DNA of 64,000 nt, from NCBI RefSeq assembly GCF_000244915.1, contig NZ_CM001442.1, forward strand, positions 2,790,001 through 2,854,000, in the 5' to 3' direction. Shown here piece by piece: positions 17,716-27,475 of the stretch. The position numbers were made by a program, and so were the translations under genes. The number at the start of each line of letters is the position of its first letter. Position 1 is the stretch's first letter. The DNA comes from Bradyrhizobium sp. WSM471 (GTDB lineage Bacteria; Pseudomonadota; Alphaproteobacteria; Rhizobiales; Xanthobacteraceae). The notes beneath the pieces are model-generated. The model had not been told where the DNA came from, did no database searches, and saw only the letters and a list, made by a program, of their open reading frames with translations.

Positions 17716-18927
17716 CTAGTTTGAGGCCAGTGCCGCCTTGGCGACTTCCGCCATCCAGCCTGCCGCCACCGGTAGAATCGCGTCGTTGAAATCATAGCGC
17801 GGGCCGTGCAGCTCGGCGCCATCACGCAATTCGCCGTTGCCGATCCAGACGAAGGCGCCGGGGCGCCGCGAGAGATAATGGGCGAAATCCTCACCGGCCA
17901 TGCTGGGCGCAAGGTCGCGCCGCAACTCGGCCCGCACCTTGTCCGCGGCGAGCCGCGCGAGATCCGCCTCGGCCGGCGTGTTGACGACGACGCCGACGCC
18001 AATGACGATCTCGGGCGTGACCTTGACGCCGAAGCTCGTGGCAATCCCGGCGCAGATCTGTTCGATCCGCGCCACGACGGTGTCCTTCACCGCATCACGA
18101 TGGTAACGCAGCGTGCCGCCGATCGAGACGCGTCCGGCGATTTGGTTGCGTGCCGTGCCGCCTTCGAGCGTGCAGAGCGAGAGCACGGCGGCGTCGAGCG
18201 GATCGACGCTGCGTGACACGATCGATTGCAGCGCCACGATCAAATGGCCGGCCGCCATCACCGGATCGCGCGTCAGATGCGGCATGCCGGCGTGTCCGGC
18301 ATGGCCGTCGATGGTGATGATGACACGCCCGCCGGAGGCCATCACGACGCCGTCATGGACCGCGATGGTGCCGGCGGCAAGGCCCGGCCAGTTGTGAAAT
18401 CCGAACACCCGCTGCATCGGAAAGCGCTCGAACAGCCCGGCCGCGACCATCGCGCGCGAGCCGCCATAACCTTCCTCGGCCGGCTGGAAGATGAAATCGA
18501 CCGTGCCGCTCCAGCTGGTATCGGCGGCGAGCAGTGCGGCGGCACCGAGCAGCGAAGCGGTGTGCCCGTCATGGCCGCAGGCATGCATCACGCCGGGATA
18601 TTGCGAAGCGTAAGCTAGCCCCGTATCTTCGGTGATCGGCAGCGCATCCATGTCGGCGCGCAGGCCGACCCGGCGCTGTGCAGCCCCTCGCGTGAGGGTC
18701 GCGACGATGCCGTGACCGCCGATGCCTGACACGAAGGGAATGCCGAGCTCGGTGAGTCTGTCCTGCACGAAAGCGGCGGTGGCTTCCTCCTGAAGGGACA
18801 GTTCGGGATGCGCGTGCAAGTGCCGGCGCCACGCGGTCAGTTTCTGGTGCAGCTCGGGGCTCAAGGCGGGATTCTCTCGGATTGTGTGTCGGCGTCGACA
18901 CCATAGCCGAATAACCGCAGCTTGCAT
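17716..18927 (-). CDS. M20-family amidohydrolase / aminoacylase-like peptidase
   Basis: A metal-dependent hydrolase of the M20D group (hippurate hydrolase / IAA-amino acid hydrolase type). Metal-site motifs are GLRADMDALPI, HACGHDGHTASLLGAA and PAEEGYGGSRAM. It probably removes an N-acyl group from an amino acid in the cytoplasm. The first residues from the ATG at 18927 look unlike the family. A TTG at 18864, preceded by GAGAG, would give a start at SPELHQKLTAWRRHLHAHPE, the usual N-terminus, and may be the true start. Confidence 0.9.
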   Translation of the reverse strand: MQAAVIRLWCRRRHTIRENPALSPELHQKLTAWRRHLHAHPELSLQEEATAAFVQDRLTELGIPFVSGIGGHGIVATLTRGAAQRRVGLRADMDALPITEDTGLAYASQYPGVMHACGHDGHTASLLGAAALLAADTSWSGTVDFIFQPAEEGYGGSRAMVAAGLFERFPMQRVFGFHNWPGLAAGTIAVHDGVVMASGGRVIITIDGHAGHAGMPHLTRDPVMAAGHLIVALQSIVSRSVDPLDAAVLSLCTLEGGTARNQIAGRVSIGGTLRYHRDAVKDTVVARIEQICAGIATSFGVKVTPEIVIGVGVVVNTPAEADLARLAADKVRAELRRDLAPSMAGEDFAHYLSRRPGAFVWIGNGELRDGAELHGPRYDFNDAILPVAAGWMAEVAKAALASN

Positions 18928-19008
18928 CAAGCGTCAGCGAATGCCTCGCGTGCAGCAACGCGTTGGTGATTGCTGGGGCAAACCGAATGCGCTGCGCGCT
19001 CCACTTTA

Positions 19009-19120
19009 CCTCTCCCGCTTGCGGGAGAGGCCGGGAGAGGCCGGGAGAGGGCTCGATCGTCATTGGGGTTCTCACTGCGGAGACACCCTCTCCCCAACCC
19101 TCTCCCGCAAGCGGGAGAGG
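19009..19120. repeat. REP-like intergenic palindromic element, copy A
   Basis: The element opens with CCTCTCCCGC-TT-GCGGGAGAGG and closes with CCTCTCCCGC-AA-GCGGGAGAGG after an inner segment. The inner segment includes a tandem ten-base repeat CCGGGAGAGG. Its right half matches the element at 62.5 kb closely. Such elements are abundant in Bradyrhizobium-like genomes. Confidence 0.8.
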
Positions 19121-19147
19121 GGGCGCACCCGCGGCCGTGGCTCCGCG

Positions 19148-20236
19148 CTACGCCGACAGCTTCGCCAGCCCGTTCCAGTCGAAGCTGATGCCGTGGCCGA
19201 TCCGGTCCGGCGCGAGCGCGAGTCCGTCCTGAAGCACCAGAGGATGCTCGATATATTTGTCGAGTCCAAAACCGTGCGCCTCCAGATACGACCGGTTCGG
19301 GCAGGCCGCGAGCAGGTGCACGGTGATGTCGTGCGCGCCGTGGCTGGTGACGGGCAGGTTAAACGCCTCCGCCAGCCGCGCGATCTTCATGAAGGCGGAG
19401 ACGCCGCCGCAATTGGTGACGTCAGGCTCGGGATAGGACACTGCGCCTGCGACGATGTAGTTCTTGAACTCCCACAGCGAACGCAGATTCTCGCCCGCCG
19501 CGATCGGCACGCCACCGGCCTGCATGATGCGGGTGTGGCCCGCGACATCGTCGGGAATGATCGGTTCCTCGAGCCAGGTGAGGTCGTAGCGTTGGAACGC
19601 CCGGGCGGCGCGGATCGCTTCCTCGACCGTCCATTTCATGTTGGCATCCACCATCAGCGGAAAGCCGTCGCCGAGATGTTGTCGCATCGCCGCGACCCGC
19701 GCCACATCCGATTTGAGATCGGGCCGGCCGGCCTTCATCTTGATGGCGCGAAAGCCCTTGGCGAGATTGCCGTCGGTCTGCTTCAGCAGCGCCTCGACCG
19801 AGAGATCGAGATCGATGCCGCCGGCATAGCAGGGCACGCGCGCGTCGAATCCACCGAGCAACTGATACAGCGGCAATGTCGCGCGCCGCGCCTTCAAGTC
19901 CCATAGGGCGATATCGAGCGCCGAGAGCGCCAGCACCGCCGGTCCGCCGCGCCCGCCATAATGCAGGCCCCACCAGACGTGATGCCAGATCGCTTCGGTA
20001 TCATCGGCCTCGCGGCCCTCGACCAGCGGCGGGATCTCGCGCTTGAGGATGTCGGCGACGGCGCCGCCATTGCGCCCGACCGTGTAGGTGTAGCCGACGC
20101 CCTCGGCGCCATCGGCATCCCGGATGCGGCAGGTGATCAGCTCGAACGCCGCGATGTCGCCATGGGTCGAGTCGGAGAGCATGACGGGGAGGGGGATCCG
20201 GTAGAATCCGGTCTCAATGTTTGCAATGCGCGGCAT
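19148..20236 (-). CDS. Enolase-superfamily (mandelate racemase/muconate lactonizing type) enzyme
   Basis: A 362-residue enzyme that should abstract a proton next to a carboxylate, as in sugar-acid dehydratases and racemases. The active-site set is visible: KMK at residues 166 to 168, metal ligands Asp197 (VDANMKW), Glu223 (LEEP) and Glu249 (AAGEN), and a late SHGAHD histidine region. The start MPRIANIETGFYRIPLP was chosen because AGGAAGA precedes it. The capping domain (SDSTHGDIAAFEL, GVGYTYTVGRNGG) points to the acid-sugar dehydratase branch rather than muconate cycloisomerase, but the substrate is unknown. Confidence 0.9.
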   Translation of the reverse strand: MPRIANIETGFYRIPLPVMLSDSTHGDIAAFELITCRIRDADGAEGVGYTYTVGRNGGAVADILKREIPPLVEGREADDTEAIWHHVWWGLHYGGRGGPAVLALSALDIALWDLKARRATLPLYQLLGGFDARVPCYAGGIDLDLSVEALLKQTDGNLAKGFRAIKMKAGRPDLKSDVARVAAMRQHLGDGFPLMVDANMKWTVEEAIRAARAFQRYDLTWLEEPIIPDDVAGHTRIMQAGGVPIAAGENLRSLWEFKNYIVAGAVSYPEPDVTNCGGVSAFMKIARLAEAFNLPVTSHGAHDITVHLLAACPNRSYLEAHGFGLDKYIEHPLVLQDGLALAPDRIGHGISFDWNGLAKLSA

Positions 20237-20338
20237 GATTTTCTTCCTGCGTTTTCTTTGCAGGCTAGCCCGAGGTTCGCGCCGCGGCAATGCGGTCGTT
20301 GCGACATCGCGGCGCATCTTGGGCAAGATCGCGTTGCG

Positions 20339-21445
20339 CTATTGCGCCGGCGCGCCAGCGGCCGGTCGCCGCGAAACGTCCTCGGCAAGCTGCTGACCTT
20401 GAGCGAGCCTGCGCTCGATCATGCCCATCACGGTGGTCACGTCTTCGAAGGCCCGCGAATGCGCTTGTCCCTGTAAGCGGGTGATGTCGAACACCAGAAT
20501 ATTGGCCCGCGCCAGTTCGTCCTTGTAGGGCTCTTCCTCCGCGTTGACATCGCCGAGACGGGTGAGGCCGCCCGCGATCGACTTCGACAGCTTCAGCGCA
20601 CCGTCATCCTGCGACAGGAACAGCGCGAAGCGCGGCCGCGACGATCCCATTTCCTGCATCTGTTCGCGAAACGCTGCGAAGTCGACATCGGGGGCCACCA
20701 TAGCCACGTTCCTGATTTTGCCGCCGATCTTCCCAGTCCGGCGTGCCCTGGCCTGGAGGGCATTCAGCGTGATCAGGCAGCCCATGGAATGGCAGAGCAC
20801 GGTGACCTCGCGGATTGCGGGGTTGAGCGCCACCTGCTCGATCAGCCCGTCGAGCGATCCGACGGATTCACGGGCGACCTCGCCGTCGCGCTCATAGGCG
20901 CGCAATCCGACCAGGCCTTGCGAGGGCCAAGAGAACAGGATCGGGATCACCGGGGCTCGCGAGTCCTGGACGATTTGCGCGAAGCGATAAACCGCATCGT
21001 CGAAGCGGTTGTTGAAGCCGTGGACGAAGATCATCGCCTTGCTGCGGCGGGTCTTCTTGGCGACACTGTTGATCGTAGTATTGAAGGCGGCCCTGTCGAG
21101 GTAGTCGGCCGACACCGTGACGAACTCGCGGCGCGGATCGCCGGGCGGCGCCACCGGCCACTGGATCGCTCCGACCACGCGGGCCTCGTCAGGCGGAATT
21201 GAGACCGAGACCATCGCGTAGGACATCGCGGCGGCACGTTCGCGGCTGAACATGTCGCCAGTGTCGACGGCGGCGCGCTCGCGCGTCGTCGCAACAAGGA
21301 TCGGGACCCGCGACGTGCTCTCCGCGGCCTCGACCGGAACGAGCACGCCCTGCAAGGGGCGTCCTGCGCAGGATGCGCAAGCAAGAGACAGGATCAAGAC
21401 GCCCGTCACGCGCCGGCAACTGCGGGAGATGGCCTGGGAGCTCAT
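20339..21445 (-). CDS. DUF900 alpha/beta hydrolase, probably exported
   Basis: A 368-residue protein starting MSSQAISRSCRRVTGVLILS with a hydrophobic signal segment ending near CASCAG, perhaps an atypical lipoprotein signal. The core is the DUF900 hydrolase fold: KAMIFVHGFNNRFDDAVYRF and the nucleophile elbow CHSMGC. The substrate is unknown. The neighbouring peptidase gene at 21672-22865 lies on the same strand upstream. A perfect FixK/FNR-type box lies about 90 bases upstream of the start, which suggests induction at low oxygen. Confidence 0.85.
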   Translation of the reverse strand: MSSQAISRSCRRVTGVLILSLACASCAGRPLQGVLVPVEAAESTSRVPILVATTRERAAVDTGDMFSRERAAAMSYAMVSVSIPPDEARVVGAIQWPVAPPGDPRREFVTVSADYLDRAAFNTTINSVAKKTRRSKAMIFVHGFNNRFDDAVYRFAQIVQDSRAPVIPILFSWPSQGLVGLRAYERDGEVARESVGSLDGLIEQVALNPAIREVTVLCHSMGCLITLNALQARARRTGKIGGKIRNVAMVAPDVDFAAFREQMQEMGSSRPRFALFLSQDDGALKLSKSIAGGLTRLGDVNAEEEPYKDELARANILVFDITRLQGQAHSRAFEDVTTVMGMIERRLAQGQQLAEDVSRRPAAGAPAQ

Positions 21446-21528
21446 GCTGCTGCGAGGAATGGCAATGGGTCCGTGCCCCGATCTTTCGCGACCTCCGCCC
21501 ACTGCTGGACCTTCGGCCTCTGTATCAC

Positions 21529-21542
21529 TTGATTTAGATCAA
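21529..21542. promoter_or_regulatory. FixK/FNR-type box
   Basis: TTGATTTAGATCAA is a perfect TTGAT-N4-ATCAA palindrome, the consensus for FixK2 and FNR regulators. The only gene start it can serve is the DUF900 hydrolase (ATG at 21445); on the other side is the stop of the peptidase gene. The distance of about 90 bases fits class II activation with a leader of about 45 to 50 bases. Confidence 0.7.
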
Positions 21543-21671
21543 GCGCACAGGGCCGGGCGCCTCGATCCGCGGCCGGCGCGGGCCGGCCGAGCCAACGCGT
21601 GCGGCGCTGTCCCGCCGAAGGATATCGCCGGCTTTGTTTTCCAATTTGTCGGCGGGGTTTTGGTGGGCAGC

Positions 21672-22865
21672 TCACCGCATCGTTGCGAGCTGCACGGCCA
21701 GCGCGCAGGCGCGATCATATTCGTCCAGATTGATCCACTCGTCGATCGTGTGCGCCTCGTTTTGGCCGGCGCCGAAGGTCACGGTCGGAACGCCGTGGCG
21801 GACCATCCAATTGGCATCGAGGCCGCCATTGGCGGTGCGCACGTTCGGGGTGCCGCCGACGGCGGACACCGCCTCCACCGCGCGTTTGACCACCGGCAAA
21901 TTGTCCTTCATGCGGAACGGGAAATAATCGGTCTCGGCCTTGAACTTGACCTTGCCGGACTTGCCTTGCGCGTTGGTGACTTTCTTGGCCGCCTTCTCGA
22001 ACGCGGCGTTGTAGGCTTTTGTGATCTCCTTGAAGAACTTTCCATCATGGCTGCGGCTTTCACCGCGCACATGCACGTAGTCGGTGACGACGTTGGTGGC
22101 GTCGCCCGCAGGCCGCCCCTCGCCGCCGGTGACGGGGCCGACATTGCTGGTGCCTTGCTGCTTGCGCTTGACCACCTTGCCGAACCAGCCGCCGGCCTTC
22201 ACGTCGGCGAGCGCAAGCGCGAGGATCATGGTCGAGGAGATGCCGCGCTCCGGCGCGACGCCGGCATGCGAGGCGCGGCCGAAGATCTCGACGGTCCAGC
22301 GGTCGGCACCAACCGCGCCGATGACGACGTTGGAGGCCGAGCCGCCGTCATAGTTGAACGCCATCACCGGCGAGCCGAGCTCGTCGAGCTTGACGTGGCG
22401 CGCGCCGTAGAGCCCGCTCTCCTCGCGCACGCAGAACAAAAGCGTGATCGGCGGATGATCGAGCTGCTGCTTTTCGAGCTCGGCCGCCAGCGTCACCAGC
22501 ACGCCGCAGCCGCAGCGATTGTCGCCGCCGAGCGCGGTCTTGGCCTCGTTGACGATCTTGCGACCCGACTTCTTCGGCCTGGCGCCGGCGCACAGCGGCA
22601 CGGTGTCCATGTGGGTCATGAACATGATGCGCGGCTGGTTGTGCAGCGCGCCGCGGCCGGGCAGGTCGACGATCAGGTTGCCGGTCTCGGTCGGCACGGG
22701 AATGCGCGTATTGGCGTCGTCGAGCCGGATCGCCTTCGCCGGCACGCCGCTCTCCTTCAGCGCGGCCGTGAGCTCACGCCCGATCGCCGCCTCCTGTCCG
22801 GTGACGCCCTCGACGGCGAGAAAGCGCATGAGGCGGTCGGTGGCGGCTTTGGTGTCGACAGGCAT
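21672..22865 (-). CDS. M20/M25/M40 metallopeptidase, PepT-like
   Basis: A 397-residue cytoplasmic zinc peptidase. Metal-site motifs are MTHMDTVPLC, LGGDNRCGCGVLVTLA, FCVREESGLYGARHV and the late GAGQNEAHTIDEW histidine segment. The family includes tripeptide aminopeptidases, which take one residue from the N-terminus of tripeptides. The inserted dimerisation domain (about residues 200 to 310) is present. It lies just downstream of an MFS transporter gene on the same strand with a 24-base gap, so the two may form an operon for peptide or amino-acid use. Confidence 0.9.
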   Translation of the reverse strand: MPVDTKAATDRLMRFLAVEGVTGQEAAIGRELTAALKESGVPAKAIRLDDANTRIPVPTETGNLIVDLPGRGALHNQPRIMFMTHMDTVPLCAGARPKKSGRKIVNEAKTALGGDNRCGCGVLVTLAAELEKQQLDHPPITLLFCVREESGLYGARHVKLDELGSPVMAFNYDGGSASNVVIGAVGADRWTVEIFGRASHAGVAPERGISSTMILALALADVKAGGWFGKVVKRKQQGTSNVGPVTGGEGRPAGDATNVVTDYVHVRGESRSHDGKFFKEITKAYNAAFEKAAKKVTNAQGKSGKVKFKAETDYFPFRMKDNLPVVKRAVEAVSAVGGTPNVRTANGGLDANWMVRHGVPTVTFGAGQNEAHTIDEWINLDEYDRACALAVQLATMR

Positions 22866-22889
22866 GAGATGTCCCCTTGATGCAGGGCT

Positions 22890-24143
22890 CTACTCTATCG
22901 CCGGTCTTGGCGCGGTGTAGACTAAAAAGATCAGCGCGCCCATGCCAAGCATGGCAGCCATGAACAGCAGCACCGCCGGCAGTCCCGCGAAGGCCGCCAC
23001 CGCGCCGGTGATCGACTGCATCAGCGCCGCGCCGAGGAAGAAGGCGAGGTTGATCGCCGCGAGCGCCTTGCCCGCGACTTGGGCATCGACCAGCTGCCGC
23101 GACATGCCGAACAGAAGCGGCTGCGCCGAGGTCGCCAAGCCAATGAGCACGAACAGCACGAGGTCGTATTGCGGCGGCATCACGGGAAGGCCGAGCAGCA
23201 TCGAGACGGCATAATGCGGCGCCCCTAACGCCATCAGCGCCAGCAGCAATGCGCCGGCCAGGTGCGTTCCCGCCACCAGCGCGCGGCGGCGGCCGATCCT
23301 GCGGTCGATCATGCCGACGAGAAGCGGACCGGCGATCATCGCGAGCGTGAACGCGCCGAGCTGGTTGCCGGCCTCGACTCGCGACAATCCCTTGACCTGC
23401 ATCAGCCACGGTCCGCCCCACAGGCCGCGCAGCACCAGCGAGGTCGCAAGCGACACCAGCGCCAGCGCGATCAGGCCGCGCAAGGGACGCGACAGTCCCA
23501 GCCTGAGCACCTCGATCATCTGCGACAGCGGCGAGGATTCGTCCTTGTGCTCGGCCGGCTGGTTCGGCACCAGCAGGAACACCGCGAGCGCCACGGCGAC
23601 GCCGCCGAGTGCCGAGATCCAGAATCCGGCGCGCCAGCCGTAAGTGTCGACCACGAAGGCGAGCGGGCTCGACGACAACAGCATGCCGATATTCCCGATC
23701 GAGAGGATCGCGCCCGACCACAGCCCGAAGCGCGCGGCCGACAATTGCTTGGCCGCCAATGTCATCGGGCACATCAGCATGCCGGAGGTGGCGACGCCCA
23801 GCAGCACCTGACCGACTGCGAAGCTTTCGGGTCCCGTTGCGAATCCCGACGCGATGGCGCCGACCACGGTGCCCGCGAGCAGGCTCAGCGACACCGGCCG
23901 CACGCCAAAGCGGTCCATCGCCGCACCGACCGGGATCTGCGCGGCCGCAAACGCGAACGGATAGACCGAGGTGAGGCTCGCCAGCGCCTGCGGTTCGATG
24001 CCGAAATCCGCCGCCATCAGGTCGAGGCTGACCGCCGGAATGGTGCGCAGCAAGGTCGAGAGCATGTGCCCGCAGGCGAGCGCCAGCAACGCAAGGATCA
24101 GCGCGCGGGTGGCTCCCGCGTCGTTGGTGGCGGCAGTGGTCAT
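22890..24143 (-). CDS. Major facilitator superfamily transporter
   Basis: A 417-residue inner-membrane protein with about 12 hydrophobic segments. The MFS signature region AAQIPVGAAMDRFGVRPVSL between helices 2 and 3 is clear, as is the repeated MIDRRIGRRRALVAG in the second half. The family is a secondary transporter for small molecules; neither substrate nor direction is visible. It is divergent from xylulokinase and precedes a PepT-like gene on the same strand. Confidence 0.92.
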   Translation of the reverse strand: MTTAATNDAGATRALILALLALACGHMLSTLLRTIPAVSLDLMAADFGIEPQALASLTSVYPFAFAAAQIPVGAAMDRFGVRPVSLSLLAGTVVGAIASGFATGPESFAVGQVLLGVATSGMLMCPMTLAAKQLSAARFGLWSGAILSIGNIGMLLSSSPLAFVVDTYGWRAGFWISALGGVAVALAVFLLVPNQPAEHKDESSPLSQMIEVLRLGLSRPLRGLIALALVSLATSLVLRGLWGGPWLMQVKGLSRVEAGNQLGAFTLAMIAGPLLVGMIDRRIGRRRALVAGTHLAGALLLALMALGAPHYAVSMLLGLPVMPPQYDLVLFVLIGLATSAQPLLFGMSRQLVDAQVAGKALAAINLAFFLGAALMQSITGAVAAFAGLPAVLLFMAAMLGMGALIFLVYTAPRPAIE

Positions 24144-24228
24144 AGGCGTTGCGTCCCGGCAAGGTTTCGGGTGGGGTTACATGATTGGCGGGTGCATGCC
24201 AACATCGGGACCGCCATGCCCGCAATGT

Positions 24229-24275
24229 CATGGACGCGTAACGCACTGGACGCGCAGCGCAATGGACGCACAAGG
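24229..24275. repeat. Three imperfect direct repeats upstream of xylB
   Basis: Three tandem units of 15 to 16 bases (CATGGACGCGTAACG, CACTGGACGCGCAGCG, CAATGGACGCACAAGG) end 11 bases before the xylB start in the MFS/xylB divergent region. Helically phased repeats of this length could be an operator, but this is only a pattern. Confidence 0.4.
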
Positions 24276-24286
24276 CAAGTGACATC

Positions 24287-25732
24287 ATGTATCTCGGCAT
24301 CGACCTCGGCACCTCTGCCGTCAAAATCGTTCTGGTCGACGACGCGCAGCGTGTGGTGGCGAGCCGCAGCCGGTCGCTGACGGTCAACTCGCCGCGTCCC
24401 GGCCATTGCGAGCAGGACCCGGCGCAGTGGACCGAGGCCACATTCGCGACGCTGGACGCCTTGAAGGCGGATCACGCGCGCGAACTGGCCGAGGTCGAGG
24501 GCATCGGCCTGTCCGGCCAGATGCACGGCGCGACGCTGCTCGACGCCAGCCACACGCCGTTGCGGCCCTGCATTCTCTGGAACGACGGACGGTCCTTTGC
24601 GGAATGCGCCGAGCTGGAGCGGCGCTGGCCCGCCTTGCGGACGACGACAGGCAACAAGGCGATGCCGGGATTCACGGCGCCGAAACTGCTGTGGCTCGCC
24701 AGGCACGAACCGGAGACCTTCGCGGCGACAAAACTCGTGCTGCAACCAAAGGCCTATCTGCGCCTGGTGCTGACGGGCGAGGCGATCGAGGATGTCTCGG
24801 ACGCCTCGGGTTCGCTGTGGCTCGATGTTGTCAGCCGCGATTGGTCGGATGAGGGGCTCGCCGCGACCGCACTATCGCGCCGGCAGATGCCGCGTCTCGT
24901 CGAGGGCTGCGCGCCGTCGGCACGGCTGCGGAGCGAGTTGGCGCAGCGTTGGGGCATGGCCGGGCGGCCGATGCTCGCCGGCGGGGCCGGCGACAATCCG
25001 GCGGGAGCCGTCGGCATCGGCGCCATCAATCCCGGCGCAGCGTTCATTTCGCTCGGAACCTCCGGCGCATTGCTGGTGCCGACCGAGACGATCGCGGCCA
25101 ACCCCGAGCGGGTCGTGCACACGTTCTGTCACGCCGTCCCCGACAGGTGGATACAAGCCGGCGCGATCCTCTCGGCGGCATCGTGCCTGGCCTGGATCGC
25201 CCGGCTGTTGGGGACTTCCGAGGCCGACCTGCTGGCGCCGCTCGGGTTGCGCCCGCGGGCGCCGTCGCCGGTCAGCTTCCTGCCGTACCTCTCCGGCGAA
25301 CGCACCCCGCACGATGACCCGGATGTGCGCGGCATGCTCGATGGACTCAGTCATGGCACCGATCGTGACGCGGTCGTGCAAGCCGTGCTGGAAGGCGTCG
25401 CCTTCGCGCTTGCGGATTGCCGGGACGTTCTCGCCGAGACCGGACTGGCGATCGCGGAGGCGGACGTCATCGGCGGCGGCTCGCGGTCGCGGTTCTGGCT
25501 TGCGGTGCTGGCCAATGTCCTGAACGTGCCGATGCATCGCTTTGCCGACGGCGAGACGGGCGCGGCGTTTGGTGCGGCGCGGCTTGGCCGCCTGGCCGTC
25601 ACCGGGGAGGCGATCGATGCCGTCTGCACCGCGCCCGAACGCGTCGAGACGTTCGAGCCTGAGCCCGCGCTTGCACAGGCCTATGCCGAGCGGCTTCAGC
25701 AATGGCGCCGCCTGTACCGGCCGCGGCGCTGA
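24287..25732 (+). CDS. xylB: Xylulokinase (FGGY carbohydrate kinase)
   Basis: A 481-residue FGGY kinase that phosphorylates D-xylulose to xylulose 5-phosphate. Family motifs are MYLGIDLGTSAVKIVLVD at the N-terminus, GLSGQMHGATLLD with the xylulokinase QMHG, GGAGDNPAGAVG with the catalytic aspartate, and DVIGGGSRSRFWLAVLANV. The length is normal. It is followed after about 200 bases by a sugar ABC operon on the same strand, which may import a polyol or pentose for it. The ribosome-binding site is weak. Confidence 0.9.
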   Translation: MYLGIDLGTSAVKIVLVDDAQRVVASRSRSLTVNSPRPGHCEQDPAQWTEATFATLDALKADHARELAEVEGIGLSGQMHGATLLDASHTPLRPCILWNDGRSFAECAELERRWPALRTTTGNKAMPGFTAPKLLWLARHEPETFAATKLVLQPKAYLRLVLTGEAIEDVSDASGSLWLDVVSRDWSDEGLAATALSRRQMPRLVEGCAPSARLRSELAQRWGMAGRPMLAGGAGDNPAGAVGIGAINPGAAFISLGTSGALLVPTETIAANPERVVHTFCHAVPDRWIQAGAILSAASCLAWIARLLGTSEADLLAPLGLRPRAPSPVSFLPYLSGERTPHDDPDVRGMLDGLSHGTDRDAVVQAVLEGVAFALADCRDVLAETGLAIAEADVIGGGSRSRFWLAVLANVLNVPMHRFADGETGAAFGAARLGRLAVTGEAIDAVCTAPERVETFEPEPALAQAYAERLQQWRRLYRPRR

Positions 25733-25939
25733 TCGCAATGCGCGATGATGTGGCGAAGAAAAGGCATCACGCGCGAGATCGGTTCCGTCTGCAAAAGATA
25801 AAAGCAGCGCCGGACCGTTGGTCGGCATGCCGGAGGTATTGCCCTGCGCCACAACCTTTTGTTTAATGCTTGCGCGCGCCAGGGACCAACGAGACGCGCG
25901 TGAGATTGCGGCCGCCGTCGGCGCGTCGGGGGAGGTGTG
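25733..25939 (+). other. Intergenic leader of the second sugar operon
   Basis: About 200 bases without a gene. TTTAATGC at 25862-25869 resembles the TTTAATGC in the region between the ROK gene and the first sugar operon. GGGGGAGG lies just before the next start codon. Confidence 0.35.
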
Positions 25940-27475
25940 ATGAGCGAGCCCATCCTCGAGATGCGCCGGGTCTCCAAATCGTTCTTCAGCATCAAGGCGC
26001 TGCGCGACGTCGATCTCACCGTTTACGCGGGCGAAATCCACGCTTTGATGGGCGAGAACGGTGCCGGCAAATCCACCCTGATGAAGATCCTGTCGGGCGC
26101 CTACCGGCCAGACCCGGGCAGCGAAATCCGCATCGACGGCCAGCCCGTGCAGATCAGCGGCCCGCTCGGCGGCCGCGCGGCCGGCATCGCAATCATCTAT
26201 CAGGAACTCTCGCTCGCCCCCAATCTGAGCGTCGCGGAGAACATCTATCTCGGCCGCGAGGTCTCCCGCGGCGGCTTGCTGGCGCGCGAGGCGATGCAGG
26301 CCGGCGTCGGTCCGATCCTTGCGCGACTCGGCGCGGATTTCACGCCGCAGACCCAGGTCGCCAATCTTTCGATGGGCCAGCGCCAATTGGTCGAGATCGC
26401 GCGCGCGCTGCACGCCCGCTCCAGGATCCTGATCATGGACGAGCCGACCACCGCGCTGTCGGCCGGCGAGAGCGAAAGGCTGTTCGCGCTGATCCGCCAG
26501 CTGCGTGCCGAAGGTCTCGCCATCATCTACATCTCGCATCGCATGGACGAGGTCTATGCGCTCGGCGATCGCGTCACGGTGCTGCGCGACGGCACGCTGG
26601 TCGGTTCGCTCGACAAGGGCGACATCCGCGCCGACACCATCGTCCGGATGATGGTGGGACGCGACGTCTCGTCCTTCTACAAGAAGGAGCATGATCCCAG
26701 GAACGATCCCAACGCGCGGTCGGGAGCTCCCGTGCTTGCGGCCGTCGAGATCGCCGACGGCAGGCGCGTCAAGGGATGTTCGCTGACGGTGCATGCGGGT
26801 GAGGTGGTCGGCCTTGCCGGCCTGGTCGGCGCCGGCCGCACCGAGCTTGCGCACCTCATCATCGGCGCCGCGCCGATGGTTTCGGGCCATGTCGAGATCG
26901 ACGGGCGCGCGGTCTCCATCCGCACGCCCGGTGAGGCGCTGGATGCCGGCATTGCCTATCTCACCGAGGACAGGAAGGCGCTCGGCCTGTTCCTCGACAT
27001 GTCCTGCCTCGACAACATCAATCTCGCGGTGCTCGGCCGGGATGCGAAATTCGGCGGCATTCTCGACCGCGACAAGGCCCGCGACCGCGCCGAGCGCGCT
27101 TTTGCGGGCCTCGGCATCCGTGCTGCGAATGTCGGTGTTCCCGCCGGCGGGCTCTCCGGCGGCAACCAGCAGAAAGTGCTGCTGTCGCGGCTGCTCGCGA
27201 TCGGCCCGAAGATCCTGATCCTCGACGAGCCGACGCGCGGCGTCGACGTCGGCGCCAAGTCCGAGATCTATTCGATCATCGACAATCTCGCGAAGTCGGG
27301 CACCGCGGTTCTCGTCATCTCGTCCGACCTGCCCGAGATCATCGGCATCTGCGACCGCGCCATCGTGATGCGCGCGGGACATATCGCGGGGCAGATCCGG
27401 CGCAACGCGACATCGCCGCTCAATCAGGAGGAGATCATGGCCCTCGCCACCGGAACGGAGCAGCTCGATGCCTGA
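25940..27475 (+). CDS. Sugar ABC transporter ATP-binding protein (second system), RbsA/FrcA type
   Basis: A 511-residue tandem ATPase starting [18 protein letters not shown]. The first domain has Walker [10 protein letters not shown], signature [15 protein letters not shown] and Walker [12 protein letters not shown]. The second has [28 protein letters not shown] and [18 protein letters not shown]. The ATG at 25940 was chosen because GGGGGAGG lies four bases before it; a GTG three bases earlier is too close. The stop overlaps the permease start by eight bases. Confidence 0.94.
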   Translation: MSEPILEMRRVSKSFFSIKALRDVDLTVYAGEIHALMGENGAGKSTLMKILSGAYRPDPGSEIRIDGQPVQISGPLGGRAAGIAIIYQELSLAPNLSVAENIYLGREVSRGGLLAREAMQAGVGPILARLGADFTPQTQVANLSMGQRQLVEIARALHARSRILIMDEPTTALSAGESERLFALIRQLRAEGLAIIYISHRMDEVYALGDRVTVLRDGTLVGSLDKGDIRADTIVRMMVGRDVSSFYKKEHDPRNDPNARSGAPVLAAVEIADGRRVKGCSLTVHAGEVVGLAGLVGAGRTELAHLIIGAAPMVSGHVEIDGRAVSIRTPGEALDAGIAYLTEDRKALGLFLDMSCLDNINLAVLGRDAKFGGILDRDKARDRAERAFAGLGIRAANVGVPAGGLSGGNQQKVLLSRLLAIGPKILILDEPTRGVDVGAKSEIYSIIDNLAKSGTAVLVISSDLPEIIGICDRAIVMRAGHIAGQIRRNATSPLNQEEIMALATGTEQLDA

